Shown here: piece by piece, positions 1 through 11,600 of the stretch
Layout: each line of letters begins with the position of its first letter
Position numbering within the stretch: position 1 is the first letter of the stretch
DNA from: Sabethes cyaneus
Taxonomy: Eukaryota; Arthropoda; Insecta; Diptera; Culicidae
DNA: 64,000 nucleotides
Reading direction: 5' to 3'
Assembly: GCF_943734655.1 (NCBI RefSeq)
Contig: NC_071355.1
Location: 207,067,603-207,131,602 of the forward strand
Made by a program: the position numbers and the translations under genes
The notes under the pieces: generated by a model
Seen by the model: only the letters and a program-made list of their open reading frames with translations
Told to the model about the DNA's origin: nothing
Database searches by the model: none

Positions 1-185
1 GTCCAGCGCATCTCCGGTTCAAAGATACACGGGTACCAGCGAGCCACATGCCCTGGCGGGTGTTGTGGGTTCAAATCCGGTTATAATCTTGGATTATAGC
101 TTGGTTCGACCCATGCACCTTCCAGCATTGGACAAAAGGTAGAAGTCATAACGACTACTTGTTAAGCGTAGCTACCAATAACATC
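1..185 (+). repeat. Dispersed repeat with B-box-like motif, inverted copy at window end
   Basis: The stretch 79-175 recurs in inverted orientation at 63589-63686. Shared blocks include the one around ttggttcgacccatg and the one around ggacaaaaggtagaagtcat. A GGTTCAAATCC motif at about 68-78 matches a pol III B box, so a tRNA-derived SINE fragment is possible. No A box or poly-A tail is clear. Confidence 0.5.
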
Positions 186-190
186 CCCTC

Positions 191-683
191 CCCACCCCCG
201 TCCCTCACCTTCCCGCTCTTTCCCCTTCACTCCAAAAAAATTTTCATTGCTTTCCCCCTACCGCGTCCCTCCATCAATTGTAGAACCACCGTATCAAAAA
301 AAATATTAATATTAATACCTTTTCATGGTCAAAGACTTAAACCACGAGTTTGGTCTGGTCATTCATTACTATTTCAACCTTTATGATGTACACAAGTGAT
401 TTTTTAAAGAAATCTCTATGTCTCAATGGTTACAGGCGTTGTACTTATGAACCCCCGTCCACGTATTTTCAAAACCACCATTGCATTCAATGAAGAATTG
501 AATCAGAATATTTTGCTCTTCTCTTTTAAACATTCACTTAAGCAATGGCACTAACAGATTATTACAAACATACATACGCCCGAAATGCAGTTTTCATTAG
601 TGTTTGATCTATTGATCTGATATAATCCTACGTTACCCTTTCGTACAACCCTTCGGGCTGTATACTTTGTAGTTTTTAAACTT
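191..683. other. Unassigned AT-rich DNA
   Basis: I see no supported gene or named repeat here. The 75-residue frame at 159-386 is low complexity (proline/leucine-rich from C/T-rich DNA) and is not credible as a gene. Confidence 0.4.
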
Positions 684-1140
684 TCAGACAGTAAAATATG
701 ACCCATTAGTAAGCTTTTAGCATATTTATTTCATTCAACTTCAATGCCATAACCGTATACTCGCACCTTACGCTTAACTCCATTCATAAGGTTCTGTACA
801 ACAATTGGCTGCAGCATCTTCTGTTCGGAATCCACCTTTTTCTTCATGTCTTCCTCAGATTTGACCTCCTTGGGATGCTCCGTAGTGCCTGCTTCATAAT
901 AGCCCAGTATTTTTGGATGGGCCTTAGTTCGGGTGCCTTGGAGGGGAGGGGGGGGGTGCTTTCATGTCTTTGGATACGAGGACTCCAGGACATCCTTTGA
1001 ATAGTGGCACGAATCAAGATCTGGACAGAAGATCGTAGGGCCCTCGTGTTGCTTCAACAGAGGAAGCAGACACTTTTGTAGACACTCCTTGAGGTAGATC
1101 TGCCCATTTACTGTCCTGTTTGTCGGTAAGGTCGTTTTAC
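684..1140 (-). pseudogene. ITmD37E-type Tc1/mariner transposase, C-terminal part (relic)
   Basis: Read on the minus strand, broken frames give the segment around the second catalytic Asp (CPDLDSCHYSK), then APELRPI with KYWAIMKQALR, and end near YTVMALKLNE. The same order occurs in the copy at 43959-44664, and nucleotide similarity to that copy starts at 684. A G-run near 945-958 and several frameshifts break the frame. It looks like the 3' part of one element whose middle lies at 2500-2600 and whose N-terminus and terminal repeat lie at 3720-4173. The family name rests on remembered motifs of mosquito ITmD37E transposases. Confidence 0.75.
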
Positions 1141-2499
1141 ACCTTCAGCGAACGTGAACGTGAACAAAATTTGATGTAGGAATAACTTGCTCATCCGCAC
1201 GCGTATGTTGCCCAAAGCACACTTGGATGATGGAGAAACAGATTCTGCATTAGAAAAACATATACACATTTCATATATTCTGAAATGTTACGAATTATTT
1301 AGTTTCCGAAGAAGCAATAAAATTTGACAGTGAAACCATCGCGAAATCAAATTCACCACACTTCATTGGAAGTGTAAATGCGCTTGTGAACATGAACATG
1401 AAGCAAGGTGAATACAAATGTCAATGCTGTTCACGTCGGATGTTTCATTCCGAATACCTCAAACCATTCTTGTGACGTGTTGCGAAGATTGGAAGCGAAG
1501 TGGAGATCGAAGTTTTCTCTCGAAAAGCGAAAATTTTCGTATTTTGCAGATACTGCCTTGCGTTTTTGGCAGCGGAATTATGGAGATAGCGAACGGTAGA
1601 ACATCACAGTCGAAACCACAACGAACATTGAATGGATTATTAAAGATAGCTGGTTTCAGAGTGACAACTACTTGCTTTTGGTGCTAGTGGACAATTTAAT
1701 GTATATTACCGCCAGAAGCAAAGCATTGTCACTGCAAAACTGGCTATCTTCAATGATCCACTGCTCAGAATTGCTGATAAATTTATCACAAAATTTAACA
1801 AATCAATCATAAAATACAAATCCGGCTTCATGTGTCGGAAAACCGGCCTTTTTACAGGATTGACCGGCCACCGGCTTTGCAAGTGAAAAATAGATCGAGC
1901 CGGCCAAAAACCGGCCACTTGGCAACCCTAGAACCGGAGTTGGCTCCCACCGGCAAAAAAAGTAAGGTGGCCAGTGGAGAGGAAAAAAACGCATCGCCGC
2001 TTTAGTAAAAGATCATTCGTGCCTGCATGGTAATGGTAATAAATACTATCGAAATGCCGTCAAAAGGAATGCACCTTGGCAAAGTATTTCACACACGCTT
2101 GAATTATCAGAAATGTTTATCCCGAATGCAGGAGAAATTACCCGGAAAGTAAATAATGTTGAGAATGAGGAAACTATTTTTATAGAATTGCTATTTATTC
2201 TAATAGATTCATATTGGAAGGTCACAAATGGTTTACAGGCGATTCCTATAAGCGCTTTTAAAATTTGCTTTCTGTTTTTAATCAAACGTAAAATTGTTGT
2301 AAGTCTTGAGCCAAAACAGTTACATCAATTAAATCCGCTGATGCGTCCATGATGTACCGATGTTTACAGCACTTTTGTCAATCAATATCAATGTCACCCT
2401 AAAAACTCACCATCGCATTCGTTCACGAGGTTGTTCACTGTGGAAAAATCGAACTGTCAAACTTCTAGTTCACGTTCATTGTTCACGTCGACTGTAAAT
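1141..2499. mobile_element. Probable insertion splitting the ITmD37E relic
   Basis: This block separates the C-terminal and middle parts of the ITmD37E relic. Its edges carry similar inverted motifs: gaacgtgaacgtgaacaa near 1160 and ttcacgttcattgttcacg near 2470. That suggests a DNA transposon with imperfect terminal repeats, but I cannot fix exact ends or a target duplication. Inside are a hairpin (1632-1761) and a GCCGG-rich stretch at 1820-1960. The short frames here have no recognisable motif. Confidence 0.4.
1632..1761. repeat. Imperfect inverted repeat (hairpin), MITE-like
   Basis: The left arm (tggattattaaagatagctgg and onward) pairs with the complement of the right arm ending tggctatcttcaatgatcca. 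Arms are about 54 bp at roughly three-quarters identity around a 20-bp loop. No target duplication was established. Confidence 0.5.
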
Positions 2500-2600
2500 C
2501 GACCTGTACTGTCAGTAGTCATGAACGAAAGGAAGATCGCTTGCCAAATCATGCATTTGTTGGCTAAGTTTGAAAGTTTCTGCTTCCTTACTTTCTCCGT
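2500..2600 (-). pseudogene. ITmD37E-type transposase, middle fragment
   Basis: The minus strand reads EKVRKQKLSNLANKCMIWQA. The copy at 42587-42784 has the counterpart LRKQKISNFAKKFLIWQA followed by CSCGKR. In the family this block lies just upstream of the segment preserved at 684-1140, so the two are probably parts of one element. The frame upstream runs into unrelated sequence at about 2601. Confidence 0.7.
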
Positions 2601-3719
2601 GTTACTTGTGAATTTTAAGTTAAATTTAGTAAATTTTAAGTTGTCAGAGTCCAGAGCCACTCAGCGGTGCATGGCGATGGAGGATGGATAGTTATGGTGC
2701 GAGTGACAACCCCGGCTAAACTGAAACTCACCACAGATTTGCGGTATGCTCATAGGGAACAAAGAAATGCGAATCTTCAATCGATGCAACACCTGAAGAA
2801 GAATTATTACAGGCTTTTGGCTAAAAAGCTCTATACGAAAGTGAACCTTAAACCATGATTAGCAAATCGACAAACAACTAACTCGTTCCTTCCCATACAC
2901 TTTTCAGTTTAGTCTTAATTACTAGTTTTATATTCCGTCTATCTACTTATCAGACTGGTGTTACGGATGGCTAATTTTGTACAGCCTGTTTCAGGGCCGC
3001 GAAGCGTTGAATTTTCAGCAAATGCCGATACTAACGCTCGCTTGGTAGCAATGGTTTCAAGTACGATTGTTTGCAGCAAACGCCGATCCTCAATCCGTTG
3101 ACAGCTCTCCCGGAGAGCGATGCTTTTACTAGACATCTAATTTAGTAAAAACTTTCCCCTGTGAGTGACCTCTCCGTCCAAAAGACTTGGCCCAGCAAAC
3201 AATTTGGTTTGTATATCTAGGTTGCAACTGAGAGATACGAAATCATATCCGCACGAAAAAGTTACGCCAGTTTCACGCCACATAAAAACATATAAGTACC
3301 AAAGTGGAGGCAATATACGTACAAAAATTTTGACAATCATTTGTAATTCTATCTTGCATTCTATACAACAGTTTCTGGAACACGCAACCTCATACTCCTC
3401 AATATGCAATCAAGATATAACTAAATGTTACAATCAACTATACTGCTATATAATGCACAGTCATAAGTTGTATATGACGACACGCACGACTAGAAAACAA
3501 TTTATTGTACACTTCGCTTTGACATACTCTAATCATTATGCAATTCCAATGTGAAACTAACATGCATACGACTTAATGAGGACTTTCTATTACGATCTTG
3601 TGTTATCTGGGGGGGAGCTATCACTCCTTCTGTCAAAGTTTGCTCAGAGGTGGACTTAAGATGTAGGAATAAAACTGTGCTACTCTGGACAACATTATAA
3701 TTTTGGCGAAGCTGAAATA
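2601..3719. other. Unassigned insertion between two parts of the ITmD37E relic
   Basis: This 1.1-kb stretch sits between the middle and N-terminal parts of the relic, so it probably arrived by insertion. A 63-codon frame at 2667-2858 has a basic C-terminal half containing LLAKKLYTKVNL, which I do not recognise. A 129-codon frame at 3165-3554 lacks any family motif. I see no terminal repeat good enough to name an element. Confidence 0.35.
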
Positions 3720-4173
3720 TTTATTGTAACCAACGGTTACATCCGGAACATTAAACTTGTGTTACGCGATGGTGAACAGTAGGCCCGGAAGCTGTCAGTA
3801 GTCCGTCTTAACGTGTACAGATTCCGGGCCCGTCACTTTCACACCGTATTTTGCCGTTTATCACGATTTTGAGCCTTCTGCACTTTGTACGTATGCAGTC
3901 TCTCCCGGTCCTTGGTGCTCTGAATGAATGACTTTGACAGATTCAACTTTTTGGCCACATTCCTGACAAAAGCCTTGGGATTCCGCAAAATCAATTCGCG
4001 ACGTTGCTTGTCGCGTGACGCCATTTTTTCCAATTTTCGAAAAACTGACAGTGATAAAAATACAATGTAAATAACATTCTAAATTACTTCTACCTAAATT
4101 GTCAAGAGAAAATATCCAATGGGTAATTTTCTATAGCGTATTTCCGTGATGCAATTTGATGTGGGACACCCTT
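3720..4173 (-). pseudogene. ITmD37E-type transposase N-terminus and terminal inverted repeat
   Basis: A minus-strand frame from 4033 starts MEKMASRDKQRRELILRNPK, followed by NVAKKLNLSKSF, the paired-type helix-turn-helix DNA-binding region of this family. It stops at 3839. Weak similarity then resumes (VHVKTDY, then QLPGLLF), consistent with an internal deletion before the first catalytic Asp. The element ends in GATGTGGGACACCCTT (4158-4173), next to a TA dinucleotide. That end matches the terminal repeats at 43959 and 44664. It cannot encode an active enzyme. Confidence 0.8.
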
Positions 4174-5594
4174 TATCCTAGTTTTCTCCACATGAAAAGT
4201 TGCAAAAATCCATATCTTCGGTTCCACTGAGAAAAAATTGATCTTTTCTGCCACACGTTATGTTTCTGTGGAATCTGATTACAATTACAGAGTTTTTGTT
4301 TACGCCACATATTTGCACCTGTTTGTTTTATGAAGTTTTACCCAAATAAAAATCATACTACCCTAAGTTTTGTGATGTTAACTAGGAAAATGAGAATAGA
4401 ATGACTGTTTTCCCGCAATCAATGCCCGATGCCTTGCTATCGGAATCCACATGCAAATAGTTTTCTTATGGTGAAAAAAAATTGCTTTCATCCAATACAC
4501 CTTTGCATTCCGAAAAAAGTAGGGTAAAATGCACTTCATTTGGTCAAAATTGCTAAAAACACTCGCGTGGTATGAGCAAGGACCACACCGTTGGAATCCC
4601 TATAAAACTTTCTTTTGATATCGAAATATTGAATGCAGCAAAATTTCGTCATAGGATCTTTTTGTCGAAACTTTTTGTCTCCACTGCAACTGATATCCTA
4701 GGCTTACTCAAACCTAGGGACTATGTCTTAGTCAAATCCTCAAGAATGACAGTGAGTAAGGATAGTGTATATTTGGACGTTGAATCGCTCCAAGTATTTT
4801 TGCGGAAAAAAATCACTTTCGAGGATACATATTTTTTACTATATAATTGATTGCTTCGAAAATCGAGGAAATATTTTTTCCAATAAATTATTTTTGATGC
4901 AAGCCAATAAGAGAAACATGACAGTCGGGTCAAGAACCGATAAAACGCTCAATTGTTTAAAATTTTGGGTAATTCATGCAGATACAGACCTTGCGGGGCA
5001 TGGTTTTCTGGGTACTGCTTTATTCTGGCGAAATTTGATAACATTTCATTCCATTAAAACGCCACTACATGCCACAGTGCTGCTGAATAATGGTTGTTAT
5101 GCGAAATAGATTTGGTGTTCAACTAATTTAGAATCTAAACCGTATTTTGCTTGATTATGTGACTTAAATTACGTTGTCAACTGAATTACATCATCAGATC
5201 ACATACATCATATGATCTTATGCCTCTTAAGTTTATTACTCTGGAGAACTGTGTATAATATATGCGTATTCAAGATCAGGTCAATGGCAAAAATGTTCTC
5301 AAGATGAAGCACGGTCAAATGCAGCCCCTCAATAAAGTTTTTCATCCAGCTCTTTTTAAAAGCCAAGTTTCATGCAATACAGGATTACTCCTTAGCATTC
5401 AGCACTTGTACGCTGGAAACACCTGAGATAACAAATGAAAATTCTAACATCAAATATACATAGGAATGAAATTGATTCAAATGCACTGAAAGTGGGCTAT
5501 CAAATCATATCACAATTAAATAACGATCGTCAGCACAAAAATTTATAACCTGAATTAAACAAATATTTAACTTAACTTTTTCTTCTATTTTCAG
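4174..5594. other. Gene-free DNA, probable intron of the CCDC50-like gene
   Basis: No repeat or coding segment could be supported. It ends in a pyrimidine-rich tract and CAG acceptor (5592-5594) for the next exon. The missing first coding exon must end with one base of a codon completed by TA; an exact GTA would give valine, as in human CCDC50. I did not find it here. Confidence 0.45.
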
Positions 5595-5657
5595 TATGCA
5601 AAGAATGGCTGGTCCGGGAGGATAGTGCCTTAGCGTATCAACTCCAAAACAAAGAGA
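5595..5657 (+). CDS. CCDC50: CCDC50-like exon (first one visible)
   Basis: The acceptor is ttttcag at 5588-5594 and the donor is gtatgt at 5658. It opens with two bases (TA) of a split codon and encodes 20 residues, CKEWLVREDSALAYQLQNKE, then one base of an Ile codon. The human protein has VCRDFAVLEDHTLAHSLQ at this place. An ATG at 5596 is out of frame and meets a stop within ten codons, so the exon is not a start exon. Confidence 0.85.
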
Positions 5658-8600
5658 GTATGTCAAATTCAAAATTTAGCTGTTCATTCGACATTCCTTT
5701 TAATTTAATTTTGTTTATCCAACCAGTTTCCGAACACTACAAAGGAAACAAACATCGGAACCAAATCGTTCGCCAGGATTTCCCAACTGCTCTATCGGAA
5801 CAAATCCGGGAAAAGGAAGACGCCGAACGCCAGGCTGCATTGTATCACCAGATGATCAATGAGCAGTAAGTTTAGTGTATTCTCATGAATCAAATTCGTT
5901 AGAAAGTTTTCATCAACCTACGATTGGTTGTCGTTGCAGAGAAGAAATGGATGCCAAAGTTGCACGCGACATTGCCGACCAGCTAAGACGTGAAACCGAA
6001 CTGAAACGCAGACTCGAAGCGGAAAAAGGAGAAATGTTGGCACGAAAACTGCAAGAACAGGTAGCGATCGGCAACCGAAAGCACCATCGGCCCCCCGTTG
6101 AACCCGATCTCGCTTTCCCATTGCCGCCGAGAAATCACCCGAAACCTGTCCAGCAGCAAGTACCGGTTAGGCCGCCATCGCTACATCACGCTTCCCCGTA
6201 CATTGCTCATTCACCTCCGGAGATGAGTTCCGCCATGGAACCACCAGATCTGCATTATGCTTCACTAGAACTGAATTCTCCGAAGCGACCACCTCCGCAG
6301 CCAATATTTCAGAATGGGAAAAATGCTTCCGCCAACATATACCAAGAAATTGCCCACAATCCAACGCCAAATTATCAATCGAGGTACGATCAAGATGAGG
6401 AAGGCTATACAAACATAAACCTTCACTCCCATACACCCGAAAAGAAGCAGCCTGCCTTCCCCAATGCTAGAAGCGGTTCGACTTCCGTCGACATCGTAGA
6501 CAGCATTAGGCGCTACGATCTACCGTACGAAAGCGACTTCAGCTACCAACTTCCGCCAGCTCCATCGCTCAACGACTTTACCGGCCACAGTCAGCGGTAC
6601 AACGTCATGCGATCCCACAACACAAAATCCGATGGTGCCTACAACAAGTTCAATAACAACAACAACAACAACAATGTCTGCCCCGAAGATGATTTTCGAA
6701 ACAATTCAACCGCTTTCAACAAAATCTCCCCGGAGAAGATCGTTGCTCCTCCAACGCTGGTTGGTGCCTACGGAGGAGCAACCAGTAAACAACCATCGCG
6801 TGCTTCCGTCAACTACAACGTCTACGACGATGACGATATCGAAGAGGCGCTCGCTCAACCACTGCCATCGAACCACACACCGCAGCTCAACCAGATTGGC
6901 CTTCCAACGAATCTGGACATGGGTGCAAGCTCCAGCTCGCGGTACTCAAACAACAACGCCAGCAGCTTGAGTCACGGTTCGCACCAGCATCATCAACACG
7001 TCCACCACCAAAATCCTCACCTGTACCAAAATCATCATCCCCATCATAACATCCAGCAGCAGCAACAGCAAACTCAACAGCAGCAAGCCGTTCCACAGCA
7101 AAGTCAACCGTCGCCGGCGCATTCCAAGAGTGGAAGCTACGACAAAGCGGATCGGATTCGAGCACTGAAAGATTTGGGACTGCCACCGGATGAAATCCAG
7201 GAAATCGATAAACGGCTCGAACAGGAACTGAAGGATGAGGTAAGTGACGCGAAAACGAGACTGCAAACATTCGCTGGATGGTTGTTAGCTGCATGCATGC
7301 ATTACCGTGTTTATGTTCCGATTTCAGCATTGTGCTTTAGTTGTGATTCGAGCGGTTCGAGCGAGTCCGCATCTAGTGTCATGTGTCCTTTTAGAAAATC
7401 ATGACTAGAGGCAGACTCGTTCAGACCGGGCGATCATGCCCTTCAGTTTTGTTTGGTTTAGTGAAATTTTGTGTTGCTGCAATTGTTTTTGATGGTTTTG
7501 TGCACTTTTACGTTGATTGTAGAATAACATTTTTTATAACTGTAAAATTCTTCGGAAGTAGACTGAAACTGCGCTATTTTATTATGTTGCTGAACAGAGT
7601 TTTGTTGTAAATAGCTGAGATTGGTTATTTTAACTCTATTTCTAGCAAATTAGTTCCGCATTGAATTTCACTTCATTTTTTTGGACAGATATAATGACAC
7701 ATTCCAGCGTTACGGAACACAAGCAGCACCCATTGTTACCGTGTGAATCGCCTGCTGTTTCACCAACTTTTTAGCAAATACCGTGTAAAATAGTTGTTTA
7801 AAGATTACTTTATCTTCCACTAGAATACCAGGGATTTGATGAAAAAACAGGAACCGATCCGCATAGAAGGGATAGTGTCCCGTAACACTGGAATGTGTTT
7901 AATGCAAACTTTTTAGAATGTCTCTTTCTGATGTCTGCGCTTGAAAAACATCAAAAAACGTATTGAGAATTATAGTTGTACAACATTTCAAAGGAGCCAT
8001 ATAAAATATATCTCTTTTAATTTAACTATGACTCAGTCGAGAGCATATCAGATTCTTCATTTGCTGCTCTGTTTCAATTAATATTTGTGTTTAATGTTCA
8101 AGTAAAATTCAAACTTAGCTAGCACGGTTAGTATAACATTTTAATTGGCTGGGCTTCCAGAACTCCCAACCTTCCAAACACCTGTTTCTATTATCTATGG
8201 CCAATAACCATAGCCAAAATCCATGGCTAAAATCCATGGTCCAAATTCCTAGGCCCAAAATCCATGGCCCTGATTTCATGGCCCAAAATCTATTGCGGAA
8301 CATCTATTGCCTAAAATTCATGATCAAAAATTCATCGCCCAAAATCCTTAGTCCAAAATCCATCACAACATCCATTAACAAAATTCCAAAGTCCATGACC
8401 AAAAATCCGTCCAAATACCATGGTCAAAATTTAATCTCAAAATCCATGGCATCTATGATCAAAATCCAAGCCTAAAATCCATGGCTCTAACCCATGGCCA
8501 AAATTCACGTCCCAAATCCACGACAAAGCCACCGCAAAAAGTCATAGACAAAATCCATGGCCAAAGTCCATAGCCAAAAATCTATGGCCCAAACTCCATG

Positions 8601-11600
8601 GTCCAAAATTCATGACCTAAATCCATGGCATTGGCCAAAACTTTATGGCCACAGCAAAAATTCATGTCCAAAATAGATAGCCAAAGTCCACGGCAAAAAT
8701 CCATGGTCAAAATCCATAGCCAAAATTCATGGTCAACATTCATGGCCAAAATCAACGACCAAAAATCCTTCGCCAAAATTCCTTGGTATCCATGGCCAAA
8801 ATCCAGGCATATATATTCCATGGCATCTGCGGCCCAAAATCCATGACCAAATTCATCCAAGGCCTAAGTCCACGGCCAAAATCCATGGCCACAATCTAAG
8901 TCCAAAGTCCATTACCAAAATCCATGACTATTATGAATGAATATGAATATATGGTACTACCACCATCCTTTCATATCAATGAGCCTATCATGTCAAAACG
9001 AGTTGTACGTATTCAACGATTGGTCATGCTTTCCAACTCTTGTATGAAGGGCCAAAAGGGAATTGATCGATAAGCAACATCACTTACACGTACCAGGGAT
9101 TTAGAGAATCTCCTTCCAAGGGCTAAGTCGCCTGAGTCAATCGCTGAATAAACCGTCTTGATGCAGAATAACTCCAGCAGGAGGTGGGGAGAAAAGCCCG
9201 TTCATTATCCACGATGTGTCGTTAATCGGGCCAAGATTAACCCTAGAAAGTTGACTGTTTCACTCTCCCTAGGCCCACCGCTTCAAACAAGTGCTCTGAT
9301 GGTCCCTCCCTCTTCCCGATTCTAGTTTATTTATGAAATGTGGTATATATGGGCAAAAATAGAACAATCTCACCAGCAGTCCTTCTAATAGAATAGAGTT
9401 GCGTCCTTTGAGTTTCCATAAGTGCTTCTAATAATTAATTGATTTTTTTCTTCTGGTATTCATGTGTAGTATTAACAGTCGTATTGGTCAAAGTTTTCAC
9501 TATATAGCAGAAGATGCTTCATAAGCTAAAACGAAAAAAATAATTAGAATAACTTATATTATGCTTACCTCTTAGCAAGGTCGGCTCCGCCGTCTGCCTA
9601 AAATCGCGGTTAGGAGATCAGGCAGCCGGGAACCACCCAGCATCGCACCTCCTAGCTTGGCTACTCAATAGAGCATTACCGGGTATGGCCACGTGGAGGC
9701 GCTAGGTAGGGGCTTGGGATAGCTAGAGCTATATTAAACGCTCCTCATTTCATACCCCAAAATCTATGGCCAAAACCCATGACCCAAACTTCGTGGTCCA
9801 ATCTCGAGGGCCCAAAATAAATGGTCAAAAATCCGCCCAAATACTATGACCCAAAATCTATGTTCAAAATTCAATCCCAAGATCCATGGAATCCATGGTC
9901 AAAATACATTCCTAAAATTCATGACCAAAGTCCCTGGCAACACCACGGTCAATATTCATAGTCAGAGTCCATGGCCAAAGTCTATGGCCAAAGTCCATGA
10001 CCAAAAACCATGGCCCAAAATCTATGGCCCAGACTCCATGGTCCAAACTCTATGGTCCAAAATCCATGGCCTAAAATTTGTGGCCAAAATCCATGACCGA
10101 AATTGATAGCCAAAATCCACGGCCAAAGTCTATGATCAAAATTCATAGCCAAAATCTAAATCTAAGCCTAAAATCCATGGTCAAATTTATAGTCAAAATC
10201 CATGGCCAAAATCCATAGGCAAAATCCATGGCCAAAACCCATGGCCGAAGCTTATGATTATAATTTAAGTTCAAAATCCATAACCAAAAACGAAATTCAA
10301 ATCCATGGCATCAATGCAAGTCCAAAATCCATCCTAAATAGTAAAATGCGACGAATTTACGAGGATTCAATCTCTCAGTAGAACACTGGTGTAACAAACC
10401 AAGCTTGACTGGGAAAGAGTTAATAGAAGAGAGAGAGAGAGTAAGAGTTAATACGATCGGATTCGATGTAAGATATTCACGGGGTGTTAAGCTTGGTTTT
10501 TTTTTCAGAGAAGAGATTCGATGATTGAATGTAGTTTTTGATTTAAATGAATTACAGTACGTCCAAAACATCAAATTTAATTATTGTCTTCCATATTAGG
10601 AACTAGCGCGTAAACTGCAAGAGCAGGAAGCGGACGAGCTGGATCAGGAAGTCATCGATCGACGTGTTGCAATGGAAGCTCAAGACAAAGAGCTAGCCAA
10701 AATGCTTCAGGAACGAGAACGCGCCAAAGCCAAAAGGGCTCGGGAAAAGGCCCGACTCAAAAAGGAAATGCAACGGCAACAGCAGCAGCAACAGCAACTG
10801 CAAGATTCCGAATCTCACGAACTTGGCACCGGAAGTGAAGGCCATTTATCGCCCCATCAAGGTGACGGAGAACCTGCTTCGTTGGAAGCAGCTGGTGGCG
10901 ATCCGGATGGAGATTCTTACTCCAATCCAATAGATGTACTGCAACAATCTCACAGTCCGGGTGGAGTCCCTAGCGATTCAGCTGGTGGAAATAGCAAACG
11001 ATACTTCGGAGCTCCTGCACATTCCCCTGAACACGCAGCAGGTCAACACCGGACCCAAGGCAGCATCTCGTCTCACGGATCTGGCTCCGGGAATAACTAC
11101 CTGCAATCGCAATCTTCTCCAAACGAAGACAGTTATTCTAATCCAATCGACATGATTAGGCACCAAAAGTCTGCCCCGAACTTGAAACTTTCGGCGAATG
11201 TGCAGAGGCTAGTTGAAAACGGTCGCAAGGAAGACGACATTTACGTTCTACCTGTTTCCGAAAGAGAGGAAAGCCGAAGTCCCAAGAGGCCAAATCATCT
11301 AGAAATCAGGGGAGCACGTGCTGGGGTTACAAGGTAATTTTCAACCAAGATCAAACAACCAACAGTAGTTCATATCGTCTGTATCTTCCATTAGAAGTCA
11401 ATATACAGAAGACAACATTGCTGCCCGTATCGATCCAACGTACAACTCCTCAGGTGCTAGCCCACTGAACACCAATTCGCTGACTGCATCAACGCTCTCT
11501 TCACCTCCCGGTGGGTTATTTGTTTCACAAAAAATCCTAAACAATTGTTTAACCGACCGATATTCTTCCACTTTGTTGCAGATATTCTCGAATTTTCCGA

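Noticed and set aside
2667..2858. 63-codon basic frame as a small gene
   Set aside because: It lies inside a probable transposon insertion and has no recognisable homologue or splice sites.
6632..7330. Alternative frames of 106-147 codons over the large CCDC50-like exon
   Set aside because: They are shadows of the triplet-rich N/H/Q-coding sequence; the spliced + frame is consistent with homology and splice sites.
7240..7404. Extending the CCDC50-like exon to the stop at 7402
   Set aside because: A perfect gtaagt donor at 7240 and an in-phase continuation of the MIU helix at 10600 argue for splicing; the read-through tail has no homology. A minor intron-retained isoform is still possible.
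8197..10106. Frames of 73-92 codons on both strands within the intron
   Set aside because: They are made by the 13-bp CCAAAATCCATGG repeat, which lacks stops in several frames; the peptides are just repeats of its three translations.
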